From contig NZ_LT599032.1 in NCBI RefSeq assembly GCF_900079725.1, positions 1,642,209 to 1,706,208 on the forward strand: 64,000 bases of DNA. The letters are read 5' to 3'. Shown here one piece after another: positions 42,794 to 50,736 of the stretch. The stretch is from an uncultured Dysgonomonas sp. Its GTDB lineage: Bacteria > Bacteroidota > Bacteroidia > Bacteroidales > Dysgonomonadaceae. The notes beneath the pieces are model-generated. The model had not been told where the DNA came from. It ran no database searches and saw only the letters and a program-made list of their open reading frames with translations. The position numbers and the translations under genes were made by a program. The first letter of the stretch is position 1. Every line of letters begins with the position of its first letter.

Positions 42794-44611
42794 TTAAAAC
42801 TTGAAACTCAGCCCACCTAATACATTAAACCCTTGTAATGCATAACCGTATTGCAACTCATATTTCTGGAACAAAAGATTGTTTACTTTTGCATTTACAG
42901 ATAACCAATCTGTCACCTGATATTCACCCCTGAAATTAAGTTCATTTATATCCTTCATCTTAACAACTTCCACAACTGGTACCATATAGTTACTATACAC
43001 TGTTTTACGACCTCCGGCATACAGATAGTTCAATGAGAATGTCAGTTTATCTATCGGTTTAATGTCTGCATTTAGTTCGGCTGTAAATGTTGGACGTCCC
43101 CACGCTTTTTTCTCCGAATAGAGATCTTTATCTATCAATGTCACATTTCCGTTTGCATACTTCACATCGTAAAAGTAAGCGGTAATCTTAGCAGATAAGT
43201 CTGTATATGGTATGAGTTTTGTCTTCAGCAATCCACCCACGTGTCCTGTTCCTACATTGGCATATAAAGGTGTCCCTACATTGCCCCACATCATTACATC
43301 CGATGCATAGCCCCCGTCAGCCGGCGGATTATACAATGACTCTGCCAAATACAAATGGTCTTTATCTGTCTTTTTATATCCTGCGAATATATCAAACTCG
43401 AATCCGCTGACAACTCCAGATCTAAAGCCTAGGCGCGCATCGAACAAAGTCTTTGAATATTCTACCCGTGCAATAGGATTTACATACCTGTTTTCTTGCA
43501 AAACATCGAGGTAGGTATTATTATTTACTCCTCCGGTTACCTCTCCGTAGAATGTGTTCACATCATTAATATGGATAGCCGCCTTTACATTCGGGCTCAC
43601 CAATACCTTAGTCTTGGTATCGAACATTCCGCTCACATTTACACCCAGGTCAGCATCCCAGTTACCTCCCTGAAACTTAATATATGGAGTAGCCGTAATG
43701 TTGGTAAAACTATGGAAAGCATCCTTATCGAAGGTTTCGTTCTTGCTACTGAACGACTGGTTCATTATAAAGCCTTTCACTCCGATACTTCTGTCTGAGC
43801 CTAATTCTGTATAGAAGTCCGCATTCAAATCCAACTGACCACCCTTAGGGCCGTCTTGGTTCGTATAAATACCATACTTACTTTTAAAATTCTGATAACG
43901 GACACCTCCTTTATACTTCAATATCCCCTCATTCTTATCACTGGATTTTAACCCCGCTCCTATGCTAAATATATCTACATTCTGACGCGAATCCATATCG
44001 AACGGATATATCGCAGAAGATGTATTGGAAATAAACGGATTGCCATAGTAATTATATGAAGTATTATAAAACGATGCATCGAACCACAATACCGAAGGAT
44101 CAAACATATGCTGATATTTCAGGTTTACTTTACTTGCCGAATATTTCGCTTTCGCCTCATCCATCGTATACGGATCGGCATTTATATAGTCTACATTTGC
44201 ACTAGTAGAGCTATGAGTTGCAGATATATCTAAACGGTCTCTATCTCCATTGACAAGTCTGTATCCGAATGCACCTTCCAGATTCGAATTATTCCCGGCT
44301 CCCAATATAAGGTAACCGCGTTTCTTACTATAATCTACTCCTGTGTTTATATCACTTGGAGCAGCACTTCCCAGTTTATTATTTGTCAGTGTTATTTGCG
44401 GCACAGTACTCACAAATTTCAGTTCTTTTGCTTTTATTACCGGAGAATAAATAGAAGGTTGTGTATTTACCTTCGATGCATCCTGTAATGTCGGATTATA
44501 ATCGCGTTCGAGCAGTACCTGACGGATCAGGGTAGAATCTTTTTGGGCTGTTGCGGTCAGGCTTATAATACCTAATGCTATGACAAAAACAGATTTATAT
44601 AATGTTTTCAT
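42794..44611 (-). CDS. Outer-membrane beta-barrel protein (TonB-dependent receptor-like, no plug)
   Basis: This 605-aa protein has a signal peptide (MKTLYKSVFVIALGIISLTATAQ) and a long region of alternating amphipathic strands with many aromatic residues, ending in ...LGGLSFKF as outer-membrane barrels do. The region after the signal (LLERDYNPTLQDASKVNTQP) is not a TonB plug, so it is a receptor-like barrel without the plug. Another start 33 bp upstream would spoil the signal peptide. It follows a TPR gene (stop 44647) with a 35-bp gap, and the pair may work together. Confidence 0.82.
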   Translation of the reverse strand: MKTLYKSVFVIALGIISLTATAQKDSTLIRQVLLERDYNPTLQDASKVNTQPSIYSPVIKAKELKFVSTVPQITLTNNKLGSAAPSDINTGVDYSKKRGYLILGAGNNSNLEGAFGYRLVNGDRDRLDISATHSSTSANVDYINADPYTMDEAKAKYSASKVNLKYQHMFDPSVLWFDASFYNTSYNYYGNPFISNTSSAIYPFDMDSRQNVDIFSIGAGLKSSDKNEGILKYKGGVRYQNFKSKYGIYTNQDGPKGGQLDLNADFYTELGSDRSIGVKGFIMNQSFSSKNETFDKDAFHSFTNITATPYIKFQGGNWDADLGVNVSGMFDTKTKVLVSPNVKAAIHINDVNTFYGEVTGGVNNNTYLDVLQENRYVNPIARVEYSKTLFDARLGFRSGVVSGFEFDIFAGYKKTDKDHLYLAESLYNPPADGGYASDVMMWGNVGTPLYANVGTGHVGGLLKTKLIPYTDLSAKITAYFYDVKYANGNVTLIDKDLYSEKKAWGRPTFTAELNADIKPIDKLTFSLNYLYAGGRKTVYSNYMVPVVEVVKMKDINELNFRGEYQVTDWLSVNAKVNNLLFQKYELQYGYALQGFNVLGGLSFKF

Positions 44612-44646
44612 TGTTCTTCGTTTTTCAATTTTGTACATTTTCATAA

Positions 44647-47643
44647 TTACTTCAAAGCTGCCAGACGTGATGAAATCATTTCTGTCAAATCAGTCTCCTG
44701 TCCCTTATAATTTGCCTGCAAACTTTCGAGATACTGACGAGCCTGAAATTTATCGCCTTTAGCCGCATATACATCCGACAATAGTACAATAGCACGAGCC
44801 ATCCAGTATTCGTGCGGAGTACCCTCTTTCATAAAAGACTGTATCTGCTTTTCTGCTTTATCATACGAATTGGCCTGATAATATATATCAGCCAACAGGT
44901 ATTGGGATTCTGCACCAAACGCACTGCGGGTATCTTTTGCGACTTCCTGTAGGTCTGCAATCGCTTTTTCGGACTGTCCCAGATTCTTCAATGACTGACC
45001 TCTGTAAAAGCGGGCTTCGTTAGCCACACTTCCTTGCGCTTTATTCTGTAACAACTTATCGGCAGCAGCAACAACATCCTGATCTTTCTTCATCAAGTAA
45101 GCACAACGCAACATACCCAGTTGGGCTACATCCTTATTTTCACTCTTCGAGGCTACCATGTTCAGGTGTTCGTATGCACCGTATGCCGCTTCATAATTTT
45201 TTCTGTCAAACTCGATCCCCGAAGCATATATCAATGCGTCATCAATATATTTCGGATTATTACTGTTTATCACTTCCTTAAAGTTACCCAGTGCTGAAGT
45301 AAAGTCTTTAGCTTCGAATGCCATACTGCCTAAATAGAAGTGGGCATCACTCGCAAATACTCCATTAGGATACGTTTGCAGGTATCTGTTGAGTGCAGTC
45401 TTAGATTCGTCTTTACGACCTTTCATATATACATTTTCCGCGGCAAGATAAGTTAACGAGTCTTGACGGCTTGCTGATAAGACAGTACCTTTACCCAGAG
45501 AGTTTACATATGATGCGTAAGAACCGATATCATTTATATCTTTATATACCCCTTCCATACTTTGTATAGCAGTACGCGCCTCCTCCGAATTAGGATAGTT
45601 ATTTACAACTTCCTTATATGCAGCTATCGACTTCTGAGGGTTGTTTGTATTGAAATACAATTGTCCTAATTGCACTCCTGCTTTTTGTGCCAGATTTGAT
45701 TTAGGATATTCTTTCAGCAGTTTTTCAAGAACGGAGATGGCCTCCGGTTCCTTATTCAACATCACCAATGCACGGCTTTTCTCGAATAAGGCATTGTCAT
45801 AATACTGAGAATTAGGATATTTTGTCATCATATTATTCAGAGCAGAAACTTTTCCGTTATAGTTTCGCTGCAAACCAAGTACAAATGCTTTCTGGAATTC
45901 AGAATAATCCGCATTTGCGGGATTTACATTTACTGCCTGCGAATAATAGCTTTCGGCATCAGAGAAATTACGGTTATATAAGTAGCAGTCTCCTATACGG
46001 TTCAATGCGTCCGGATAGTTCGGCGACTGGCGATTGGTTTCCGCAGATATATATTTCTTGAAATTAGTCAGTGCCTTACTGTAATTCTTTTGCTGAAAAT
46101 CAGTATATGCCAGATTATACAAAGCGAGCGGATAGTTTTGTTGCTTGGTAGATGCCTGAGCGATATAAGAAGAATAATCGCGGGCAGCAGCTGAATAGTT
46201 ACCTTTACGGTAAGCCAGATCACCACGCCAGAAGTAAGCTTCGTTCCGTGCTTCGGCATTATAATTACCCATATTGATGGCAGCGTTCAGATCACGCTGG
46301 GCAGCATCATATTGTCCGTCGATGGATTCCTGCACACCCAATTGGAAAAGGATCAATTGTTTTGCATCCAAAATTTGCCTACCCGGAGTTTGTATGCTAT
46401 TGATGGCGGAAAGCGCCGTGTTGTAGTTCTTTGTAGACAGCAACGTGCTTGCCAGTGCTTCATTCACCTCATCTGTATATTTCGATGACGGATATTCCGT
46501 AAGAAAGCGTTGAGATGCCGTTATAGCCTGTCCGAAGGCCGAACCTCCTCCACGATTCATCAACATTACATAATTATATAAGGCTTCTTCACTTATTGTT
46601 TTATTAAACTGTGTACGTGCAGCAGCATCGAACGCCATTATAGCATTCGGCGTATCATTTACTTTCAGGTACGATTGTCCCAAGAGCATATACCCTGCTT
46701 GTCCGAGTAAATCATCCGTTGAAGCCACATCCCGTTTCAATGCATTTATCGCATTGCCATGAGCATTTGTCTGATAGTAGGCTTCTGCCAGTTGGTACAT
46801 ATCATCCCGGAAGGTAGTGGTTGCACTCTCCAGATATTTCTCATAACTGACTATCGAGTTACGGGCGTCTCCCTGACGGTAATAACTGTTTCCCAACAGG
46901 CGGTAAACCTCTGCCGTATTCGTACTACCCGGGTAAGTCGCAATATAATCGCGTCCTTCGGCAATGGTTTCGCTCAGATTGCCTTGCAAATATGAAGTCT
47001 GAACCAAAAAGAAAGTAGCGCTTTCTTTATATTCTCCCTTGTTTTTCAATTTACGGAAAATCGGGATAGCCTGTTCGTATTCTCCATCCTGAAAATTAGC
47101 GTATGCCATATAATAGGAAGCAGGTTCGGCATACTTACTACTATTGCGGGTAAGTAATCCGAAAAGGCGTTTTGCCTCATTCCTGTTTCCGGCCTGTAAG
47201 TTGGCATAGGCAGTTCTATAGCTATAGTCTTCCTGTTCTTTTACATCCAGATAATCCATGTCTGCCTGCGAAAGCCAGTACAATGCTTTTTGCCATTCCT
47301 TTTCGGCAAAATGAGTCGATCCGATGAAAAAACATATTTGGTTGCGATGATATGTAGACGGGTATTTTTCAAGATAATCTTTCAATAGCGTTGCATCTCC
47401 GGCTTTTCCCTGATAGTACATGGAACTGACAATCATATACTCGGCCTCAGGCAGAAGTTTGGCATCTTGCGATTGCTTCACGAACTCCTCCAATGAATTA
47501 ATACAACCTACATAATTATTATCCAGAAACATCTCCTTACCTTGCGTAAAGAGCCTGCCGGGCAACTCCGTATATACGGATTTCTGCGCATAAGCAAATT
47601 GCATACTTAATGCAAGACCTAAAGCTACTAGTAGTTTTTTCAT
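44647..47643 (-). CDS. Large TPR-repeat envelope protein
   Basis: This 998-aa protein has a signal peptide (MKKLLVALGLALSMQFAYAQ) and about 20 tetratricopeptide repeats along its length (for example AEYMIVSSMYYQGKAGDATLL, EARNEAYFWRGDLAYRKGNY and AEARFYRGQSLKNLGQSEKAI). It should be a periplasmic or outer-membrane-attached scaffold. Homologous TPR proteins are paired with the barrel gene that follows. Its ATG overlaps the stop of the Nudix gene (47640-47643), so it is coupled to that gene. Confidence 0.85.
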   Translation of the reverse strand: MKKLLVALGLALSMQFAYAQKSVYTELPGRLFTQGKEMFLDNNYVGCINSLEEFVKQSQDAKLLPEAEYMIVSSMYYQGKAGDATLLKDYLEKYPSTYHRNQICFFIGSTHFAEKEWQKALYWLSQADMDYLDVKEQEDYSYRTAYANLQAGNRNEAKRLFGLLTRNSSKYAEPASYYMAYANFQDGEYEQAIPIFRKLKNKGEYKESATFFLVQTSYLQGNLSETIAEGRDYIATYPGSTNTAEVYRLLGNSYYRQGDARNSIVSYEKYLESATTTFRDDMYQLAEAYYQTNAHGNAINALKRDVASTDDLLGQAGYMLLGQSYLKVNDTPNAIMAFDAAARTQFNKTISEEALYNYVMLMNRGGGSAFGQAITASQRFLTEYPSSKYTDEVNEALASTLLSTKNYNTALSAINSIQTPGRQILDAKQLILFQLGVQESIDGQYDAAQRDLNAAINMGNYNAEARNEAYFWRGDLAYRKGNYSAAARDYSSYIAQASTKQQNYPLALYNLAYTDFQQKNYSKALTNFKKYISAETNRQSPNYPDALNRIGDCYLYNRNFSDAESYYSQAVNVNPANADYSEFQKAFVLGLQRNYNGKVSALNNMMTKYPNSQYYDNALFEKSRALVMLNKEPEAISVLEKLLKEYPKSNLAQKAGVQLGQLYFNTNNPQKSIAAYKEVVNNYPNSEEARTAIQSMEGVYKDINDIGSYASYVNSLGKGTVLSASRQDSLTYLAAENVYMKGRKDESKTALNRYLQTYPNGVFASDAHFYLGSMAFEAKDFTSALGNFKEVINSNNPKYIDDALIYASGIEFDRKNYEAAYGAYEHLNMVASKSENKDVAQLGMLRCAYLMKKDQDVVAAADKLLQNKAQGSVANEARFYRGQSLKNLGQSEKAIADLQEVAKDTRSAFGAESQYLLADIYYQANSYDKAEKQIQSFMKEGTPHEYWMARAIVLLSDVYAAKGDKFQARQYLESLQANYKGQETDLTEMISSRLAALK

Positions 47644-48161
47644 ATATTCATTTTTTGTATTTCCTTTATTACTTCCTTTACTGATAACAACCCAAACAAT
47701 TCGGGGTTCAATTCCGATATCTTTATAAATTCGAGTTTAGCTACATCGTCCTCGGCTTTCAGATTTTCCATATTCTTCACAAAGCATCTATATACAAGAT
47801 CCAATGTTTGCACCTCGAAACCTGAATACACATATTTATTGGGTATGGAAAACAAATAATCAACCTTTTCCACAACCAACCCTGTTTCTTCAATAACTTC
47901 TCTGGCTACAGCCTCTTCACCTGTCTCTTCCATATCCACAAAACCGCCCGGGAGATCCAATGTGCCTTTTACCGGCTCATGCGCCCGTGTGGCCACGAGT
48001 AATTCTTTATCATCATTTATTATAATGGCAATAGTAGACGAACATGAGTTAAAATAATAGATAAAGCCGCAATCTTCGCATCGCTTCGACTTGAAATTAT
48101 TTTCTACAAAATGATTTGAACCGCATTTCGGACAATATTTAAATTGAGTTAGAGGATGCAT
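47640..48161 (-). CDS. Nudix hydrolase with zinc ribbon
   Basis: This 173-aa protein has a zinc ribbon with Cys10, Cys13, Cys28 and Cys31, followed by a Nudix domain whose box (73-95) has the complete Gx5Ex7REUxEExGU pattern. The layout resembles NADH pyrophosphatase NudC, but it lacks the SQPWPFPxS NAD signature and is shorter, so the substrate (a nucleoside diphosphate linked to another group) is open. It overlaps the TPR gene by 4 bp. Confidence 0.88.
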   Translation of the reverse strand: MHPLTQFKYCPKCGSNHFVENNFKSKRCEDCGFIYYFNSCSSTIAIIINDDKELLVATRAHEPVKGTLDLPGGFVDMEETGEEAVAREVIEETGLVVEKVDYLFSIPNKYVYSGFEVQTLDLVYRCFVKNMENLKAEDDVAKLEFIKISELNPELFGLLSVKEVIKEIQKMNI

Positions 48162-48202
48162 TGTGATTAATTAAGAATTAATAATTAAGAGTTATACACT
48201 GC

Positions 48203-48790
48203 TTACTTTTCACTGTTTACTGACTTTTTATATTCTTCCGCAACCAAAGTAAGTTCCTTATACCAGTCTTCGCCAAACCGCCGAACAAGAGGCTCTTTCA
48301 GAAACTGGTATATCTTCAAGCCTTCTTTATTCCCAAGCAGGACAGCAGCCTTACATACCCGCCAGCGATGATAATTGACCGCTGTAAAATCCCTGTATTT
48401 ATCTAAACGGATAGGGTATAGATGACAGGAGATGGGTTTGTAAAAGTCTACCCGTCCTTCGCGATGGGCTTTTTCTATGGCACATTTACAAATTCCTTTC
48501 TCATCATAATAAGTAAACACACAGTCCTTCCCGTTGACGATGGAAGTTACCATATCGCCATCAGTATCTTTATATGCTACACCTTGTTTTTTGATTACTT
48601 CCTGAGCTGCGGGAGACAAGTCGTCCCAAACCTGAGGCAACAGGTTTTCGATAATCTTTACTTCTTCATCTTCGAGGGGAGCGCCGGAGTCTCCTTCTAC
48701 ACAACATTCTCCCTTACATACCGATAAATCACACAAAAAATTCTCTTCTATTATATCCGATGCGACTATCGTATCATTTATTTGAAACAT
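48203..48790 (-). CDS. DUF3109 family protein
   Basis: This 195-aa protein has a Cys-rich N-terminal segment, FLCDLSVCKGECCVEGD (Cys20, Cys25, Cys29, Cys30), and later Cys in CVFTYYDEKGICKCAIEKAHREG and SCHLYPIR. This pattern is that of DUF3109, related to YkgJ-type zinc or iron-sulfur proteins. The function is unknown. It carries the second copy of the conserved leader hairpin (48804-48825), ending 17 nt before its ATG. Confidence 0.88.
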   Translation of the reverse strand: MFQINDTIVASDIIEENFLCDLSVCKGECCVEGDSGAPLEDEEVKIIENLLPQVWDDLSPAAQEVIKKQGVAYKDTDGDMVTSIVNGKDCVFTYYDEKGICKCAIEKAHREGRVDFYKPISCHLYPIRLDKYRDFTAVNYHRWRVCKAAVLLGNKEGLKIYQFLKEPLVRRFGEDWYKELTLVAEEYKKSVNSEK

Positions 48791-48803
48791 TTATATTTTA
48801 TTA

Positions 48804-48825
48804 TTTAAGGTCACAGACCTATTTA
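48804..48825 (-). promoter_or_regulatory. Conserved 5' leader hairpin, copy 2 (before the DUF3109 gene)
   Basis: The minus strand has TAAATAGG-TCTGTGA-CCTTAAA, one base different from copy 1 over 22 bp. The arms AGGTC and GACCT pair around a TGT loop. Confidence 0.5.
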
Positions 48826-49071
48826 CTATTTCGTTAAGTTTTTATTAAATAGCAAGTAAAGTAGATTGAGACAATACTTTAACTAATTTGGTTTCTACTT
48901 ACGCTTTTCGTTATTGATATTTTTTGATATTTGGGTATAAAGATACGTTTTTGTATCCAATTGCCATATATTCACACCTGTTAATAAAGCTTTATAGTTA
49001 AATCCGTCTTCAACTTAGTACAGTTTCACATAATACGTTTTCATTTTAAGAACGTGAAATTATAGATTCTA

Positions 49072-49103
49072 TTTGCCATATGTCGGAAAATCTCTTATTT
49101 TTG
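49072..49103 (+). promoter_or_regulatory. tRNA-Arg promoter
   Basis: A -33 TTTG (49072-49075) and a -7 TATTTTTG (49096-49103) are 20 bp apart, with the tRNA starting 28 bp after the -7 box. Confidence 0.75.
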
Positions 49104-49131
49104 CATCTGATTTGCAAATGGCAAATGTGTC

Positions 49132-49203
49132 GGCGCAGTAGTTCAATGGATAGAATAGAAGTTTCCTAAACTTTAGATTCGGGTTCGATTCCCGGCTGTG
49201 CTA
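49132..49203 (+). tRNA. tRNA-Arg (anticodon CCT)
   Basis: The cloverleaf folds well. The acceptor stem is GGCGCAG with CTGTGCT (two G-T pairs), the D stem GTTC with GAAT, the anticodon stem GAAGT with ACTTT around loop TTCCTAA, and the T stem TCGGG with CCCGG around TTCGATT. Anticodon CCT reads AGG (Arg). The 3' CCA is not encoded, so it must be added after transcription. A terminator-like hairpin follows. Confidence 0.93.
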
Positions 49204-49219
49204 CAAATAAAATCAAAAG

Positions 49220-49260
49220 ATCGACTGATTATCAAATAGATACTCGGTCGATTTTATTTT
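49220..49260 (+). terminator. Terminator after tRNA-Arg
   Basis: ATCGACTGA (49220-49228) pairs with TCGGTCGAT (49244-49252) with one wobble, followed by TTTATTTT. Confidence 0.78.
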
Positions 49261-49454
49261 ATAATAAAGAGAGATAAATATTTAATCTATCCTCTATTTA
49301 TTATTTAGTTTTTAGCTTCACCATAACTGGGAATATCGAACTTAGATAGAAAACCAAACCCACCTAGCCTCAAGGACAGAGCAAGCTATATGAAATGAGT
49401 TTTTTCGCCATCCCATACAACCAAGTTCAGTGAAACTATTGACCAGAAGTAAAT

Positions 49455-49649
49455 CTATTTTGATTCATTTTTACCAGTCCATTTTCCAATATAGAAAATG
49501 ATGAATCCGATCGCGGATATTACTGCGATTGCGCCAACAACATATAAAAGTATGGCTGAAACGACCTTTACGCCTACAATCAATAAAGTAAGAAACAACA
49601 ATATCGATATAACGCCAACTGATATAAAGAAATATTTTAATACATCCAT
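49455..49649 (-). CDS. Small two-helix membrane protein
   Basis: This 64-aa protein consists of two hydrophobic helices (about 6-27 and 31-55) and a short charged tail ending WTGKNESK. No family was recognised. It has no signal peptidase site and no charged residues within the helices, and only Lys28-type residues at the helix boundaries. It lies 31 bp after the 58-aa gene on the same strand and may share a transcript with it. It is short, so the call rests on the clean membrane pattern. Confidence 0.55.
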   Translation of the reverse strand: MDVLKYFFISVGVISILLFLTLLIVGVKVVSAILLYVVGAIAVISAIGFIIFYIGKWTGKNESK

Positions 49650-49680
49650 GACATTTAATTATTCTAATTAAGCATTCTTC

Positions 49681-49857
49681 TTATTCCTTATTTTCCCGGC
49701 TATTTTGGTCTTTATCTACATCTTCTCTAAAAGCATGAAGATGCTCCGACTCTGCTCTCTTCTTATCACTGCTCAGTCCGTCAATTTTCTTCATCGGTGC
49801 TCCTAACCTTTTATCCAAATAGGAGTCATTGTTTGAGTTTTCATCATGGTTGGACAT
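49681..49857 (-). CDS. Small hydrophilic protein (58 aa)
   Basis: This 58-aa reading frame runs from the ATG at 49855-49857 to the TAA at 49681. It is highly charged and rich in Asn, Asp, Lys and Glu, with no hydrophobic core and a LDKRLGAPMKKIDGLSSDK segment that could form a helix. It resembles small stress-associated hydrophilic proteins, but no family is assigned. It lies upstream of the 64-aa membrane protein gene and on the same strand. It may not be translated. Confidence 0.4.
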   Translation of the reverse strand: MSNHDENSNNDSYLDKRLGAPMKKIDGLSSDKKRAESEHLHAFREDVDKDQNSRENKE

Positions 49858-50048
49858 AATAAAGTTTTTTTAGGGTTAGCAATATATTCTACATAGAGTT
49901 AGAACAACGCAAAAAACAAAATTGTTTTCACAAATGCTTTAGAGTAATCTGCCGCTTACTTCCAATATAACATATCACCAGATATAAATTAATTCAATAT
50001 CCACATCATTCGCAAACAAGGAGGAAATCAAAATCTCTTTCTTTTTCC

Positions 50049-50056
50049 TATATTTG
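50049..50056 (+). promoter_or_regulatory. Promoter -7 box TATATTTG of the barrel gene at 50 kb
   Basis: This TAnnTTTG match lies 56 bp before the ATG at 50113. Confidence 0.55.
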
Positions 50057-50112
50057 TGCCGCAATAAAACTATATATATTCCGATTTGTTATAGTATATA
50101 GTATAATTAAAA

Positions 50113-50733
50113 ATGAAATCCATTATGAAAACTAAGTATTTTTTGCCTTTAGGCCTGTTATTACTCTTATTTATAACTAGCATCAATCCATCTTCTGCCC
50201 AGATAATCAGATATGGACTAAAAGGGGGAATCGATGTTGCAGATCATAAAGTAAATTCTAGTATACTGAACGTAAAAAACCGTGTCGGATTCCAAGTCGG
50301 CGGAACTCTTGAACTAAACGTACCGCTAACAGGTTTTGGTGTAGAAACAGGATTAGCCTATGGAAACAAAGGTTATAATGTAGACAACAACGAAAAACAA
50401 GGTGATATATCAAACCTCAGTTATCTGACTGTGCCTATCAGCCTGAAGAAAAGATTCTCTATTTTCGGCATTGCCGGCATATATTTCTCAGCTGGTGTAT
50501 ACGGTAATCTGAAAGTAGGCGGCGGCGAACTGAAAATTGAAGATCAGACATACGACCAAAAAGGATTCCAGACAGGATTTATTGCAGGTGCAGGTGTTAG
50601 CTTATTAAGCCACCTCGACCTGGGAATGAACTACCGTTATAAATTCACCGACACTTACGATCAAGAGGCAGCTAAAGATTTCAAAAAAGTAGACAGACAA
50701 ACCTGGACAGTCAGTCTTGCATACTTATTCTAA
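50113..50733 (+). CDS. Outer-membrane beta-barrel protein (PorT-like family)
   Basis: This 206-aa protein has a signal peptide (cleavage near SSAQ, residue 32) and an eight-stranded type barrel with alternating residues and the terminal strand WTVSLAYLF. IIRYGLKGGIDVADHKV at the start of the mature part and the GFQVGGTLELNVPL strand fit the PorT-like/OMP_b-brl_2 family. Function is unknown. The start could also be the Met 12 bp downstream. priA follows after only 3 bp. Confidence 0.85.
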   Translation: MKSIMKTKYFLPLGLLLLLFITSINPSSAQIIRYGLKGGIDVADHKVNSSILNVKNRVGFQVGGTLELNVPLTGFGVETGLAYGNKGYNVDNNEKQGDISNLSYLTVPISLKKRFSIFGIAGIYFSAGVYGNLKVGGGELKIEDQTYDQKGFQTGFIAGAGVSLLSHLDLGMNYRYKFTDTYDQEAAKDFKKVDRQTWTVSLAYLF

Positions 50734-50736
50734 CGA

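Larger units (their letters stand above)
48791..49131. other. Intergenic region between the DUF3109 gene and tRNA-Arg
   Basis: No gene is visible. The region holds the leader hairpin of the DUF3109 gene (48804-48825) and the tRNA promoter (TTTG at 49072-49075 and TATTTTTG at 49096-49103). The rest (about 48830-49070) is AT-rich and shows nothing I recognise. Confidence 0.65.

Noticed and set aside
49132-49203. tRNA-Arg 3' end as an integration site of a mobile island
   Set aside because: No integrase and no repeat of the tRNA 3' end were seen downstream in the window. The downstream genes are a tiny pair and housekeeping genes.
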